This document shows, one piece after another, positions 1 through 5,952 of a stretch of DNA of 8,330 bases. The notes beneath the pieces are model-generated. The model was not told the origin of the DNA, did no database searches, and saw nothing but the letters and a program-made list of their open reading frames with translations. The stretch comes from Planococcus sp. (in: firmicutes) (GTDB lineage Bacteria; Bacillota; Bacilli; Bacillales_A; Planococcaceae): NCBI GenBank assembly GCA_030147455.1, contig JASKZU010000041.1, positions 1 through 8,330 on the forward strand. The letters are read 5' to 3'. Both the position numbers and the translations under genes were made by a program. Position 1 is the stretch's first letter. Every line of letters begins with the position of its first letter.

Positions 1-10
1 GGAACACATT

Positions 11-592
11 ATGAAGAACAAAAAACTGCAATCGATGATTGCCATTGGTATGCTAAGCAGCATTTCATTCGTGTTAATGCTATTCAATTTTCCACTTCCG
101 GCGCTGCCGGCATTTCTTAAAGTGGATTTCAGTGACGTGCCTGCACTGATCGCAGCCATCACAATGGGGCCGGTCGCTGGCATATTGGTCGCTTTTTTCA
201 AAAACGTACTGGATTGGATTTTCTCCGGAAGCCCAACAGGCGTACCGGTCGGCCATATGGCGAATTTTGCTACAAGCTTGCTGTTCATCATGCCGGTATA
301 CGCTATTTACCGTAAGGTCTCTACGAAAAAAGGCATCGCTTTTGGTTTGGTAATGGGAACCATATCGATGGCTGTCGGCATGAGCCTGCTTAATTATTTT
401 GTGTTCTTGCCAATGTATACGTACTTCCTTAACATGCCTGAACAAACAGGAAATGCATTGTATACGACAATCGTTCTTGGTATTCTGCCATTCAACCTGA
501 TCAAAGGACTGGCGCTTACAACGGTCATTTTGTTGATTTTCGGCAGCATGCACACATGGATCGAAAAACAGCGTACCTATTATTTGTCATAA
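11..592 (+). CDS. ribU: Riboflavin ECF transporter substrate-binding protein RibU
   Basis: The 193-residue protein is the S component of an energy-coupling factor transporter. It binds riboflavin (and in this family FMN) at the outer face of the membrane and works with the shared EcfA/A'/T module, which is not encoded here. Hydrophobic segments lie near residues 8-27, 45-63, 84-100, 107-130 and 152-178, fitting the six-helix RibU fold and its usual length of about 190 residues. The loop LKVDFSDVPAL (36-46) and the helix with GPVAGILVAFFKN (53-65) are typical of RibU. The start ATG has GGAA at positions 1-4 as a likely partial ribosome binding site. RibU genes in Bacillales normally follow an FMN riboswitch; that region lies outside the window, so this cannot be checked. 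Recognised by family similarity from memory (ypaA/fmnP in B. subtilis). Confidence 0.93.
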   Translation: MKNKKLQSMIAIGMLSSISFVLMLFNFPLPALPAFLKVDFSDVPALIAAITMGPVAGILVAFFKNVLDWIFSGSPTGVPVGHMANFATSLLFIMPVYAIYRKVSTKKGIAFGLVMGTISMAVGMSLLNYFVFLPMYTYFLNMPEQTGNALYTTIVLGILPFNLIKGLALTTVILLIFGSMHTWIEKQRTYYLS

Positions 593-633
593 AAAAGAAG
601 CGGCTGGAAGAAATATCTTCCAGCCGCTTTTTT
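591..633. terminator. Bidirectional rho-independent terminator between ribU and fer
   Basis: A perfect 14-bp inverted repeat, AAGCGGCTGGAAGA (598-611) and its complement (616-629), encloses a four-base loop. Six T residues end the right side (628-633) and six A residues flank the left side (591-596), so both strands read as a GC-rich stem followed by a U tract. It overlaps the ribU stop codon and ends 5 bases before the convergent fer stop, which is the expected place for a shared terminator. Confidence 0.95.
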
Positions 634-638
634 ACGTC

Positions 639-890
639 TTATTCTTCGTATTTCAACGGGTTACCTTCGAATGATGCATCCGCAACTTTGATTGAATCAG
701 TCGGACAGCCTTCGAACGCATCTTCCATGTCCTCCGTCAGCTCATCTGGCACTTGTTCAGTCCCCATGTTATCATCAAGGATAACAAAAGCGATGCCCTC
801 GTCATCATAATCATAAATGTCTGGTGCTGCTGCTCCGCAAGCTCCGCATGCGATGCACGTATCCTTATCAACGATGGTATATTTAGCCAT
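639..890 (-). CDS. fer: 4Fe-4S ferredoxin
   Basis: This small acidic 83-residue electron carrier has one [4Fe-4S] cluster. Ligands are visible as C12, C15 and C18 in CIACGACG and as C62 in the GCPTDSIKV motif. Only four cysteines are present, so it carries a single cluster, as in Bacillus monocluster ferredoxins; the second half of an ancestral two-cluster fold is replaced by acidic sequence. The first 36 residues match B. subtilis Fer closely as I recall it. The start is supported by AAAGGAGAGG on the minus strand (898-907), ending about 7 bases from the ATG. Family partners in Bacillales include cytochrome P450s and fatty acid desaturase; none is encoded nearby. The gene is monocistronic, convergent with ribU and divergent from ypbB, with its own promoter and terminator. 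Confidence 0.97.
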   Translation of the reverse strand: MAKYTIVDKDTCIACGACGAAAPDIYDYDDEGIAFVILDDNMGTEQVPDELTEDMEDAFEGCPTDSIKVADASFEGNPLKYEE

Positions 891-904
891 TCCAGTTCCT
901 CTCC

Positions 905-932
905 TTTATCTCCGAACAAGTTCAGTTATACT
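905..932 (+). promoter_or_regulatory. Weak candidate promoter for the ypbB-recQ operon
   Basis: TATACT (927-932) is a 5/6 match to a sigma-A -10 box on the plus strand, but the best -35, TTTATC (905-910, 16-base spacer), matches only 3/6 and no TGn extension precedes the -10. A promoter for ypbB must lie in or near this 105-base gap because ribU is cut off by a terminator and fer is divergent. The exact boxes are uncertain. Confidence 0.3.
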
Positions 933-941
933 ATCGTATTT

Positions 942-970
942 ATTCTATAGGTGTTCTTTCAGTTTTTCAA
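942..970 (-). promoter_or_regulatory. Sigma-A type promoter for fer
   Basis: Read on the minus strand, TTGAAA (965-970) is a 5/6 match to the -35 box and TAGAAT (942-947) a 5/6 match to the -10 box, with a 17-base spacer. Transcription would start near 935, giving a fer leader of about 45 bases with a strong ribosome binding site. Start site inferred, not measured. Confidence 0.7.
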
Positions 971-982
971 CCCAAAACCGCC

Positions 983-999
983 GGGAGGTTGTTTATGTG
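983..999 (+). promoter_or_regulatory. Ribosome binding site and GTG start that fix the ypbB start
   Basis: GGGAGG (983-988) sits 8 bases before GTG (997-999). An ATG two bases earlier (995) is in another frame and stops after eight codons, so it is not the gene start. Longer in-frame extensions would run through the fer promoter and into fer on the other strand. Confidence 0.8.
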
Positions 1000-2022
1000 C
1001 AATTCGAAGAAGCAATTTTGACCATAATGAAAGCAGTCGACGGGCAGCGGACCATTTCTTCTCCTTACCATTTGATCAAGGGTAAAAAGTCCGGCCAGAC
1101 AATACAGGATATCGGCTATTTCGGGCTGCATCCTTTTTTTGGCGTGCTTCCAAAGCTCGAAAAAGCCGATTACCTGGCAGCCGTTGAACGGCTTCAAGGC
1201 GCTGGATTGCTCGGCGCAGCTGAAGAAACGGTTCAACTTCAAGCACATGCATATGAGCGTGAAGTGCCCGAGACTGCTTTGAACGGATGGAAATATCGCG
1301 GCAATGAGCGGCTTTTTTTTGCGCGCCTGTCGCTTATTGTTCAGACAATGTCTTGTTTTATCCAAGGGCATAAGCGGTTTGATCCAGTTGTCACGGACGA
1401 AACTGTTCAAGCTTGGGTCAAACGATATTTAAACCGGATTGATTTCCGCAGTGCAGACGTGCAATCCCGCTTCAGACAGCAAATCGAGCATTCTCTACAC
1501 GAGGCAGCAGTGGCGGATTGGCAAAAGGAAGTTGTGCTGGAACGCCTTTCCGGTTATCAGGTAGGTGGTTTGACATGGCATCAAATTGCAGCGCGCCGGA
1601 ACTTGCTGCCGATCGATGCGCAGCTCGCTGCAGTCGAAGCATTGCATAGCTGGCTTGCTGTAATCGAAGAACAAAAGCCTTCGCTGCTTGTGTTATTGCT
1701 GGAAGGTATCGTGCAGCATTCTTCGTTGACCGAATCAGCGATGCGCACAAAAAATTTGTTCGACAGAGGGTTTTCTCTTGAGCAAATAGCTGGATTGCGT
1801 CAATTAAAAACGAGCACGATCGAAGATCATTTTGTGGAACTGGCCATGAACGACCCCGCTTTTCAACGGACGCCGTTTATGGACGATGAACTTTATGAAT
1901 CAATTCATCAGCTAAGCCGTGAATTAAAGACGATGCGGCTGCGTGATATCAAGCAGCATTTGCCTTCAGCCAGCTATTTTCAAATTCGGCTGGCACTGGC
2001 GATCAAGGGGGAAGGGCAATGA
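997..2022 (+). CDS. ypbB: YpbB family protein with C-terminal helix-turn-helix (RecQ partner candidate)
   Basis: The 341-residue cytoplasmic protein belongs to the YpbB family of Bacillales, conserved but of unproven function. The N-terminus (QRTISSPYHLIKGKKSGQTIQD, about residues 17-38, is the most recognisable part) resembles B. subtilis YpbB. The C-terminal ~95 residues, starting near ESAMRTKNLFDRGFSLEQIAGLRQLKTSTIEDH (247-279 region), look like the winged helix-turn-helix domain (HTH_40 type) found at the C-terminus of many RecQ helicases. There is no signal peptide or membrane segment. The GTG start is chosen from the GGGAGG site and agrees with the length of the family (about 350). Its TGA overlaps the ATG of the downstream helicase gene, which implies translational coupling. 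A role as an accessory DNA-binding or loading subunit for the helicase is inference from this pairing. Confidence 0.9.
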   Translation: MQFEEAILTIMKAVDGQRTISSPYHLIKGKKSGQTIQDIGYFGLHPFFGVLPKLEKADYLAAVERLQGAGLLGAAEETVQLQAHAYEREVPETALNGWKYRGNERLFFARLSLIVQTMSCFIQGHKRFDPVVTDETVQAWVKRYLNRIDFRSADVQSRFRQQIEHSLHEAAVADWQKEVVLERLSGYQVGGLTWHQIAARRNLLPIDAQLAAVEALHSWLAVIEEQKPSLLVLLLEGIVQHSSLTESAMRTKNLFDRGFSLEQIAGLRQLKTSTIEDHFVELAMNDPAFQRTPFMDDELYESIHQLSRELKTMRLRDIKQHLPSASYFQIRLALAIKGEGQ

Positions 2023-3446
2023 ATTTAGAAAAACTGCTGCACGATTCCTATGGCTTTTCGGAATTTCGGCCAGGGCAAAAACAGGTGATTGAACAAGTTC
2101 TTGCCGGGCGCGACGTGTTGGCGCTGCTGCCGACCGGTATGGGCAAATCAATGTGCTATCAATTGCCGGGGAAAGTTTTGCCGCATGCGATTGTGATTGT
2201 GTCTCCTTTGCTGTCTTTGATGCAGGATCAAGTGTCCCAATTAAAGAAAATGGGCGAGAAATCCGTAGTGGCGATCAATTCGTTTATGAGCGCAGCCGAG
2301 CGTGAACGGGTATGGAACACGCTTGGCCGCTACCGGTTCATTTTTATTGCGCCGGAAATGCTTGTGCAGCCATATGTGCTCGACAAATTAAAAAAAGTCG
2401 GAATTTCATTGCTCGTAGCGGATGAAGCTCATTGCATTTCACAATGGGGCTTTGATTTTCGCCCTGACTATTTGCGCATCGCAGAAGTCTTGCCTGTACT
2501 TGGCAATCCCCAAACTTTGGCGCTGACAGCTACAGCTACAGACAAGGTCACGAATGAAATCCAGCAATATTTGAATCTGGAAAATCCATTTGTTTATGTA
2601 CACCCGATGGATCGCCCGAATATCAGCTATGAAATCTGTAAATTTGATGAGGAGCGGGAAAAAACCGAAGCCTTAATGGAAATCGTCCAACAGTACGGAG
2701 GTCCTGGAATCATTTATGCCGGAACGCGCAAAAAATCGCAGGAGCTGGCAAACCGGCTGTTGTCGAGCGGTATTCAAGCGGCCTTTTACCATGGCGGCAT
2801 GGAACAGCAAGACCGCATCTTTGTCCAACAGCAATTTCAGAACAAAGAGCTGACATGGGTTTGCGCCACGAATGCTTTCGGGATGGGCGTGCATATTCCG
2901 GATATTCGCCACGTAATTCACTATCAGCTTCCATCTTCTATTGAAGGCTATGTTCAGGAAGTTGGGAGAGCAGGGCGGGACGGGAAGCCTTCGTTAGCCA
3001 CTTTGCTTTATGCGGCGGGAGATGAACGGCTTATGGAAAGCCTTATGATGGATGATTTGCCGGAACGCCATGAAATCGAGTCAATCTATGCCTATGGCAA
3101 ACAAGCGCAGCAGCTGATCGAGCAAGGCTTAGTGCGTGAGACAGCTTACCGAATCGTGGTTTATTGGCGTGAAAGGCTACCGCTTGAGGGCACTTTGAAC
3201 CAGATAGAAGCCTTGAAAAAAGAAAAATTGCGGCAAGCAGGCACCGTGCGGCAACTCGTCCGGCCAAATCATTGCATCCGCCAATTTATCAGTGCCAGCT
3301 TTGACCAGGATATCCCCGTAATTCCGCCCGATTGCTGCAGTTTCCACGGTATCGACCATGGATTGTTCAGAAGCTGTGAAACGGCAGGAAAAAGTGTTTT
3401 TCAATCTACTTGGCAAGACCGATTAAAGGCCCTTTTGCCTAGTTGA
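2019..3446 (+). CDS. recS: RecQ-family ATP-dependent DNA helicase (RecS type, no HRDC)
   Basis: This 475-residue superfamily 2 helicase is expected to unwind DNA 3'->5' in recombination and fork repair. Visible motifs are motif 0 FRPGQ (16-20), Walker A TGMGKS (39-44), motif Ia SPLLSLMQD (62-70), DEAH (135-138), the aromatic-rich loop HCISQWGFDFRPDY (138-151), motif III ALTATAT (168-174), motif V ATNAFGMGVHIPD (283-295) and motif VI YVQEVGRAGRDG (311-322). Only about 150 residues follow motif VI; they hold C419, C439, C440 and H443, which look like a reduced RecQ zinc-binding segment. No full winged-helix RQC or HRDC domain fits, matching the short RecS form of B. subtilis (about 496 residues) rather than long RecQ. 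The start overlaps the ypbB stop as ATGA and has a strong purine-rich site, AAGGGGGAAGGG (2005-2016). A second, full-length RecQ elsewhere in the genome is likely. Confidence 0.94.
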   Translation: MNLEKLLHDSYGFSEFRPGQKQVIEQVLAGRDVLALLPTGMGKSMCYQLPGKVLPHAIVIVSPLLSLMQDQVSQLKKMGEKSVVAINSFMSAAERERVWNTLGRYRFIFIAPEMLVQPYVLDKLKKVGISLLVADEAHCISQWGFDFRPDYLRIAEVLPVLGNPQTLALTATATDKVTNEIQQYLNLENPFVYVHPMDRPNISYEICKFDEEREKTEALMEIVQQYGGPGIIYAGTRKKSQELANRLLSSGIQAAFYHGGMEQQDRIFVQQQFQNKELTWVCATNAFGMGVHIPDIRHVIHYQLPSSIEGYVQEVGRAGRDGKPSLATLLYAAGDERLMESLMMDDLPERHEIESIYAYGKQAQQLIEQGLVRETAYRIVVYWRERLPLEGTLNQIEALKKEKLRQAGTVRQLVRPNHCIRQFISASFDQDIPVIPPDCCSFHGIDHGLFRSCETAGKSVFQSTWQDRLKALLPS

Positions 3447-3464
3447 ATTTCTGTATTTCTGTTA

Positions 3465-3493
3465 TTTACAATAGAAGATTTTTTGGTCATAAT
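3465..3493 (+). promoter_or_regulatory. Sigma-A type promoter for the LysM protein gene
   Basis: TTTACA (3465-3470) and CATAAT (3488-3493), four and five of six consensus bases, are separated by 17 bases in the AT-rich 80-base gap after recS. The start would fall near 3500, leaving about 27 untranslated bases before the ATG at 3527. No terminator is seen after recS, so read-through from the helicase operon may add to expression. Confidence 0.65.
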
Positions 3494-3526
3494 AGATATA
3501 TTAGTACAGATAGGGGTCGTCATGAA

Positions 3527-4366
3527 ATGGGAAATGATAAAAAAAATGGATCAACAAAGAAGTCAAACCAAGAATCATCGAAGTCGCAGCTAGCAGAGTT
3601 TTCAAGGCGTTCACGCCAAGTACCACAGGAAAAAAGCAGGGGTTTGTTGTTGCCGTCTTTATTTTTTGTATTTGTTTTGATTCCGTCAACATTGTTGGTT
3701 TATCTTTTGGTTTATCATGAGACGGATGACACACTAACTGCCAAAACGAACCATCAGGAAGTCCTTTTTGAATTAAACTCTCAGCCATCCCGTAGTGGTA
3801 CCGTCCATGCTGCAGCTTCAGATGACGCAGAAGATCAAGCCGACATTCGGGCCAAGCAAGCTGAAGAACAAAAACAATTAAAAGCCAAAGCCCGTGAACG
3901 GGAATTAAAAGCGGCGGAAGAAGAAAAACAATTAGCAGCCGCTAAAAAAGCCGAAGAAGAAAAAGCGCAGGCAGCAGCATTAGCCCAAGCAGAAGCTGAG
4001 GAAAAAGCCCGGGTACAAGCAGAAGCAGAGAAACAAGCGCAGGCTGTCGCGTTAGCAGAGCAAAAAGCGCGTGAAGAAGAAGAAGAAGCCAAGACAAAAT
4101 TGGCTCAGCAGCAAGCCGAAGAGCAAAAACAACAACAACAAGCACAAGAACAGCAAGAACAAGCACAGCAGGAAACAGAAGCTGCACAAGATGCACCCGC
4201 AGCCGGCGGCAAAACCATCGTCGTTCAATCCAGCGAGACTTTATACCGCATCGCGGTCAACAATTACGGGGCAAGCGGGGCTGCAGCGGCAGTTGAAAAA
4301 ATCAAACAAGCCAACGGACTCGGCACCAATAACATCAGCCCGGGCCAAACATTAATTTTGCCTTAA
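3527..4366 (+). CDS. ypbE: Membrane-anchored coiled-coil protein with C-terminal LysM domain (YpbE-like)
   Basis: The 279-residue protein has three parts. A basic, Ser/Lys-rich cytoplasmic head (1-38) precedes a single transmembrane helix (about 40-63, LLLPSLFFVFVLIPSTLLVYL core). A long charged Ala/Glu/Lys/Gln region (about 100-222) is predicted to be coiled coil and becomes Gln-rich towards its end. A LysM domain (about 229-278) runs from TIVVQSSETLYRIAVNNYG to ISPGQTLILP. LysM binds N-acetylglucosamine in peptidoglycan, so the likely topology is N-in with the LysM domain reaching the wall across the extended stalk. There is no enzymatic domain. The ATG at 3527 is preferred over an upstream TTG at 3443 that overlaps recS: AGGGG (3512-3516) precedes it, and the upstream 28 codons cover the promoter. 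It corresponds in position and architecture to B. subtilis YpbE, whose function is not established. Confidence 0.88.
   Translation: MGNDKKNGSTKKSNQESSKSQLAEFSRRSRQVPQEKSRGLLLPSLFFVFVLIPSTLLVYLLVYHETDDTLTAKTNHQEVLFELNSQPSRSGTVHAAASDDAEDQADIRAKQAEEQKQLKAKARERELKAAEEEKQLAAAKKAEEEKAQAAALAQAEAEEKARVQAEAEKQAQAVALAEQKAREEEEEAKTKLAQQQAEEQKQQQQAQEQQEQAQQETEAAQDAPAAGGKTIVVQSSETLYRIAVNNYGASGAAAAVEKIKQANGLGTNNISPGQTLILP
3824..4192 (+). repeat. Low-complexity Ala/Glu/Lys/Gln coding stretch in ypbE
   Basis: This region encodes residues about 100-222 of the LysM protein as imperfect short repeats of AEE, KAE, QAEAE and AEEQKQ type. The DNA is rich in GAAGAAGAAG (4074-4089) and CAACAACAAC runs (4128-4140), which could vary in length between strains by slippage. 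All such runs are multiples of codons, so length change would alter the stalk without breaking the frame. Confidence 0.7.
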
Positions 4367-4430
4367 CGGCGATTAAAGGGCCCAGAACAGGGAACAAGAT
4401 AAAAAAAGACTACTAGATAGAGGTGACGAG

Positions 4431-5060
4431 ATGTTCGTAAAAAGTGCAATGGTCAAAAAAGAAAAATGCATCACTGTCCGTCCGGATGATTCGATGGAAA
4501 AAGGGCTCGAATTGCTCGAACAGCACTCGGTGGATGCATTGCCGGTAGTCGAAGGCAACGAATTTAAAGGAATCTTCACTTGGTATCATGCCTACCGTGC
4601 GTTTTTCTATTCGAATGCCGAAAAAAATGAATTTACCCGCTCTACAAAAGTTCAAGATATTTTGGTCAATGAAGATGTGTTCCTGAACATCAACGATGTG
4701 TATGAAAAAGCACTGGTCGAATTGCGCGACTTTCCAATCATTGCCGTTGTGGACGAAGGGAAATTTCTTGGGATTGTCACAAGGTTCGATGTCGTCAATC
4801 AGCTGCGCAGCGCATTTGGCATGAAACAGCCGGGCTACCGCATTACGTTTACATCGGTTGAATCAGAGGGACGCATCGGGCGGCTTGGTGAAATCATCGA
4901 GAAACATAAAGAGTCGGTCGTCTCGCTCGTCACTTTCGACGAAACTGATAAAGTGGTCCGCCGCATCGTCCTTAAAGTCAAGAAAAAAGATAACATTAAT
5001 AAGTTTGCCAAAGAGCTGGAAAAATCCGGCTTCCGTATTCTGGACATTACAGAAGATTAA
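4431..5060 (+). CDS. CBS-CBS-ACT domain protein (AcuB-like)
   Basis: The 209-residue soluble protein has two CBS domains (about 1-58 and 72-127) followed by a small alpha/beta domain (about 134-207) whose pattern, GYRITFTSVESEG at its start and IVLKVKKKDNINKFAKELEKSGF near its end, fits an ACT domain. CBS pairs bind adenosine nucleotides such as AMP, ATP or c-di-AMP, and ACT domains often bind amino acids, so this is a likely ligand sensor. The second CBS has the canonical GIVTRFDVV motif (114-122, T117 and D120); the first has GIFTWYHAY (47-55), with His in place of the Asp that contacts ribose. The layout matches AcuB of B. subtilis, but no acuA or acuC is nearby and the similarity to AcuB proper is modest, so the gene name is withheld. 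The start has AGAGGTGA (4419-4426) 4 bases upstream. No clear own promoter is seen in the 64-base gap after ypbE; co-transcription with ypbE is likely. Confidence 0.85.
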   Translation: MFVKSAMVKKEKCITVRPDDSMEKGLELLEQHSVDALPVVEGNEFKGIFTWYHAYRAFFYSNAEKNEFTRSTKVQDILVNEDVFLNINDVYEKALVELRDFPIIAVVDEGKFLGIVTRFDVVNQLRSAFGMKQPGYRITFTSVESEGRIGRLGEIIEKHKESVVSLVTFDETDKVVRRIVLKVKKKDNINKFAKELEKSGFRILDITED

Positions 5061-5076
5061 ATAGCGTTCCTACACT

Positions 5077-5104
5077 AAGACATAAGCCGTGCTTATGTTT
5101 TTTT
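5077..5104 (+). terminator. Rho-independent terminator after the CBS-ACT gene
   Basis: ACATAAGC (5080-5087) and GCTTATGT (5091-5098) form an 8-bp stem with a CGT loop, followed by seven T residues (5098-5104). Further A-T and G-U pairs at 5077-5079 extend the base. The stem is AT-rich, so it may be leaky, which matters because the next gene starts only 25 bases later without an obvious promoter. Confidence 0.75.
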
Positions 5105-5114
5105 GTTGATTTGG

Positions 5115-5131
5115 AAAGGATGTACAATATG
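5115..5131 (+). promoter_or_regulatory. Ribosome binding site that fixes the phosphoesterase start
   Basis: AAAGGA (5115-5120) lies 8 bases before ATG at 5129. Two earlier in-frame starts, TTG at 5111 and ATG at 5120, overlap this site and have no comparable one of their own. Confidence 0.7.
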
Positions 5132-5917
5132 AAATGGATTTGCCGACTGGCTATAGCAGCTGCCGCGATGACCGGTTTTATGTACCGCAACGCACATCGC
5201 GCACGAAAAAAGCATGCCATCGTTGAATTGTCCGGCCAGGCAGATTTTACGCCTTTTGTGTTATTGTTTATTTCTGACATCCACCGGCGTAAACTGAATA
5301 CAGCGGATTTTCAAGACAACGTCGACCTTGTCGTCATCGGCGGCGACTTTGTTGAAAGAGGCGTGCCGCTGAGCCGAATTCGCGGCAATCTGCATGTCCT
5401 GGGGCAACTTGCGCCGGTTTATTATGTATTCGGCAATAATGACCGGGAGATCGGCGAAAAAAAACTGCTCGAACTGTTCGATGAGTTTCATGTAAAAGTG
5501 CTCGATGACGAAGCAATCAGCTTGTTTGGCAATCCTCAGCTTAAGCTGGTGGGTATGGACTATTTTGCGTTCCGGAAAAACAGCTTAGCTGCTGCTTTTA
5601 AAATGGTCGAGCCGGAAGACTCGGTAATTTTCGTCTGCCATACACCGTTCATATTCGAAAAAGTAAAAGCCCGTTATCCAGTAAGTCTGTTACTGGCAGG
5701 GCATACGCACGGGGGGCAGATTCGCTTTGGCCCTTTCGGCGTTTTCGAGCCTGGATCGCTGACGCAGGAAAGGGGCGTTACGCAGCTTATAAGCAACGGA
5801 TTCGGCACAACTTCATTGCCGCTTCGGCTTGGAGCTGAAGCCCAGTTCCATGTGCTTGAAATCTGTCCGGCGAAAATGGTGCAGCATCATTTGGCACAAT
5901 CACCGCCAATGGGATAA
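5129..5917 (+). CDS. ypbG: Calcineurin-like metallophosphoesterase (YpbG-like)
   Basis: This 262-residue protein has an N-terminal hydrophobic stretch (about 4-18) after MK, which may be a short membrane anchor or an uncleaved signal; the arginine-rich residues that follow (20-28) suggest it could anchor with the domain inside. The phosphoesterase motifs are SDIH (49-52), GGDFVERG (71-78), GNND (102-105), the CH171 in VCHTP, and GHTHGGQ (191-197). These supply the expected dimetal ligands D50, H52, D73, N103, H171, H192 and H194. The usual GNHD histidine is Asn104 here, which may alter the catalytic step. The segment between SDIH and GGDF is shorter than in YkuE-type relatives. Substrate unknown. 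It sits after a terminator; no clear promoter is visible just upstream, so expression may depend on read-through or an unseen promoter inside the CBS-ACT gene end. Confidence 0.88.
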   Translation: MKWICRLAIAAAAMTGFMYRNAHRARKKHAIVELSGQADFTPFVLLFISDIHRRKLNTADFQDNVDLVVIGGDFVERGVPLSRIRGNLHVLGQLAPVYYVFGNNDREIGEKKLLELFDEFHVKVLDDEAISLFGNPQLKLVGMDYFAFRKNSLAAAFKMVEPEDSVIFVCHTPFIFEKVKARYPVSLLLAGHTHGGQIRFGPFGVFEPGSLTQERGVTQLISNGFGTTSLPLRLGAEAQFHVLEICPAKMVQHHLAQSPPMG

Positions 5918-5920
5918 AAT
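5891..5920 (+). promoter_or_regulatory. Sigma-A type promoter for bdr, overlapping the end of ypbG
   Basis: TTGGCA (5891-5896) and TAAAAT (5915-5920) each match the consensus at 5/6, with an 18-base spacer. The -35 box lies inside ypbG and the -10 begins on its TAA stop codon. Transcription would start near 5927, about 26 bases before the bdr ATG. Confidence 0.6.
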
Positions 5921-5952
5921 AGAAATGGATATTCACACAGGAGTTGTTTTAA

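Noticed and set aside
1..10. FMN riboswitch expected upstream of ribU
   Set aside because: Only ten bases of leader are in the window, so no part of the aptamer can be seen.
817..996. Upstream in-frame extension of ypbB by 60 codons, overlapping fer on the other strand
   Set aside because: It would run antisense through the start of fer and through the fer promoter, has no ribosome binding site at its start, and does not resemble the YpbB N-terminus; the GTG at 997 has a good site.
3424..3438. Short hairpin-like sequence at the end of recS before a T run
   Set aside because: The possible stem AGGC/GCCT is only 4 bp with the T residues inside the loop, so it does not look like a terminator.
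3443..3526. TTG start extending the LysM protein back into the recS stop codon
   Set aside because: The 28 extra codons cover a good promoter and have no ribosome binding site; the ATG at 3527 starts a normal basic head.
3835..4092. Minus-strand open frame rich in Ser, Ala and Cys under the coiled-coil region
   Set aside because: It is the mirror of the Ala/Glu/Lys repeats in ypbE; no ribosome binding site, no family resemblance.
4378..4383. GGGCCC palindrome between ypbE and the CBS-ACT gene
   Set aside because: Six bases with no loop, no T tract and no second copy; chance occurrence.
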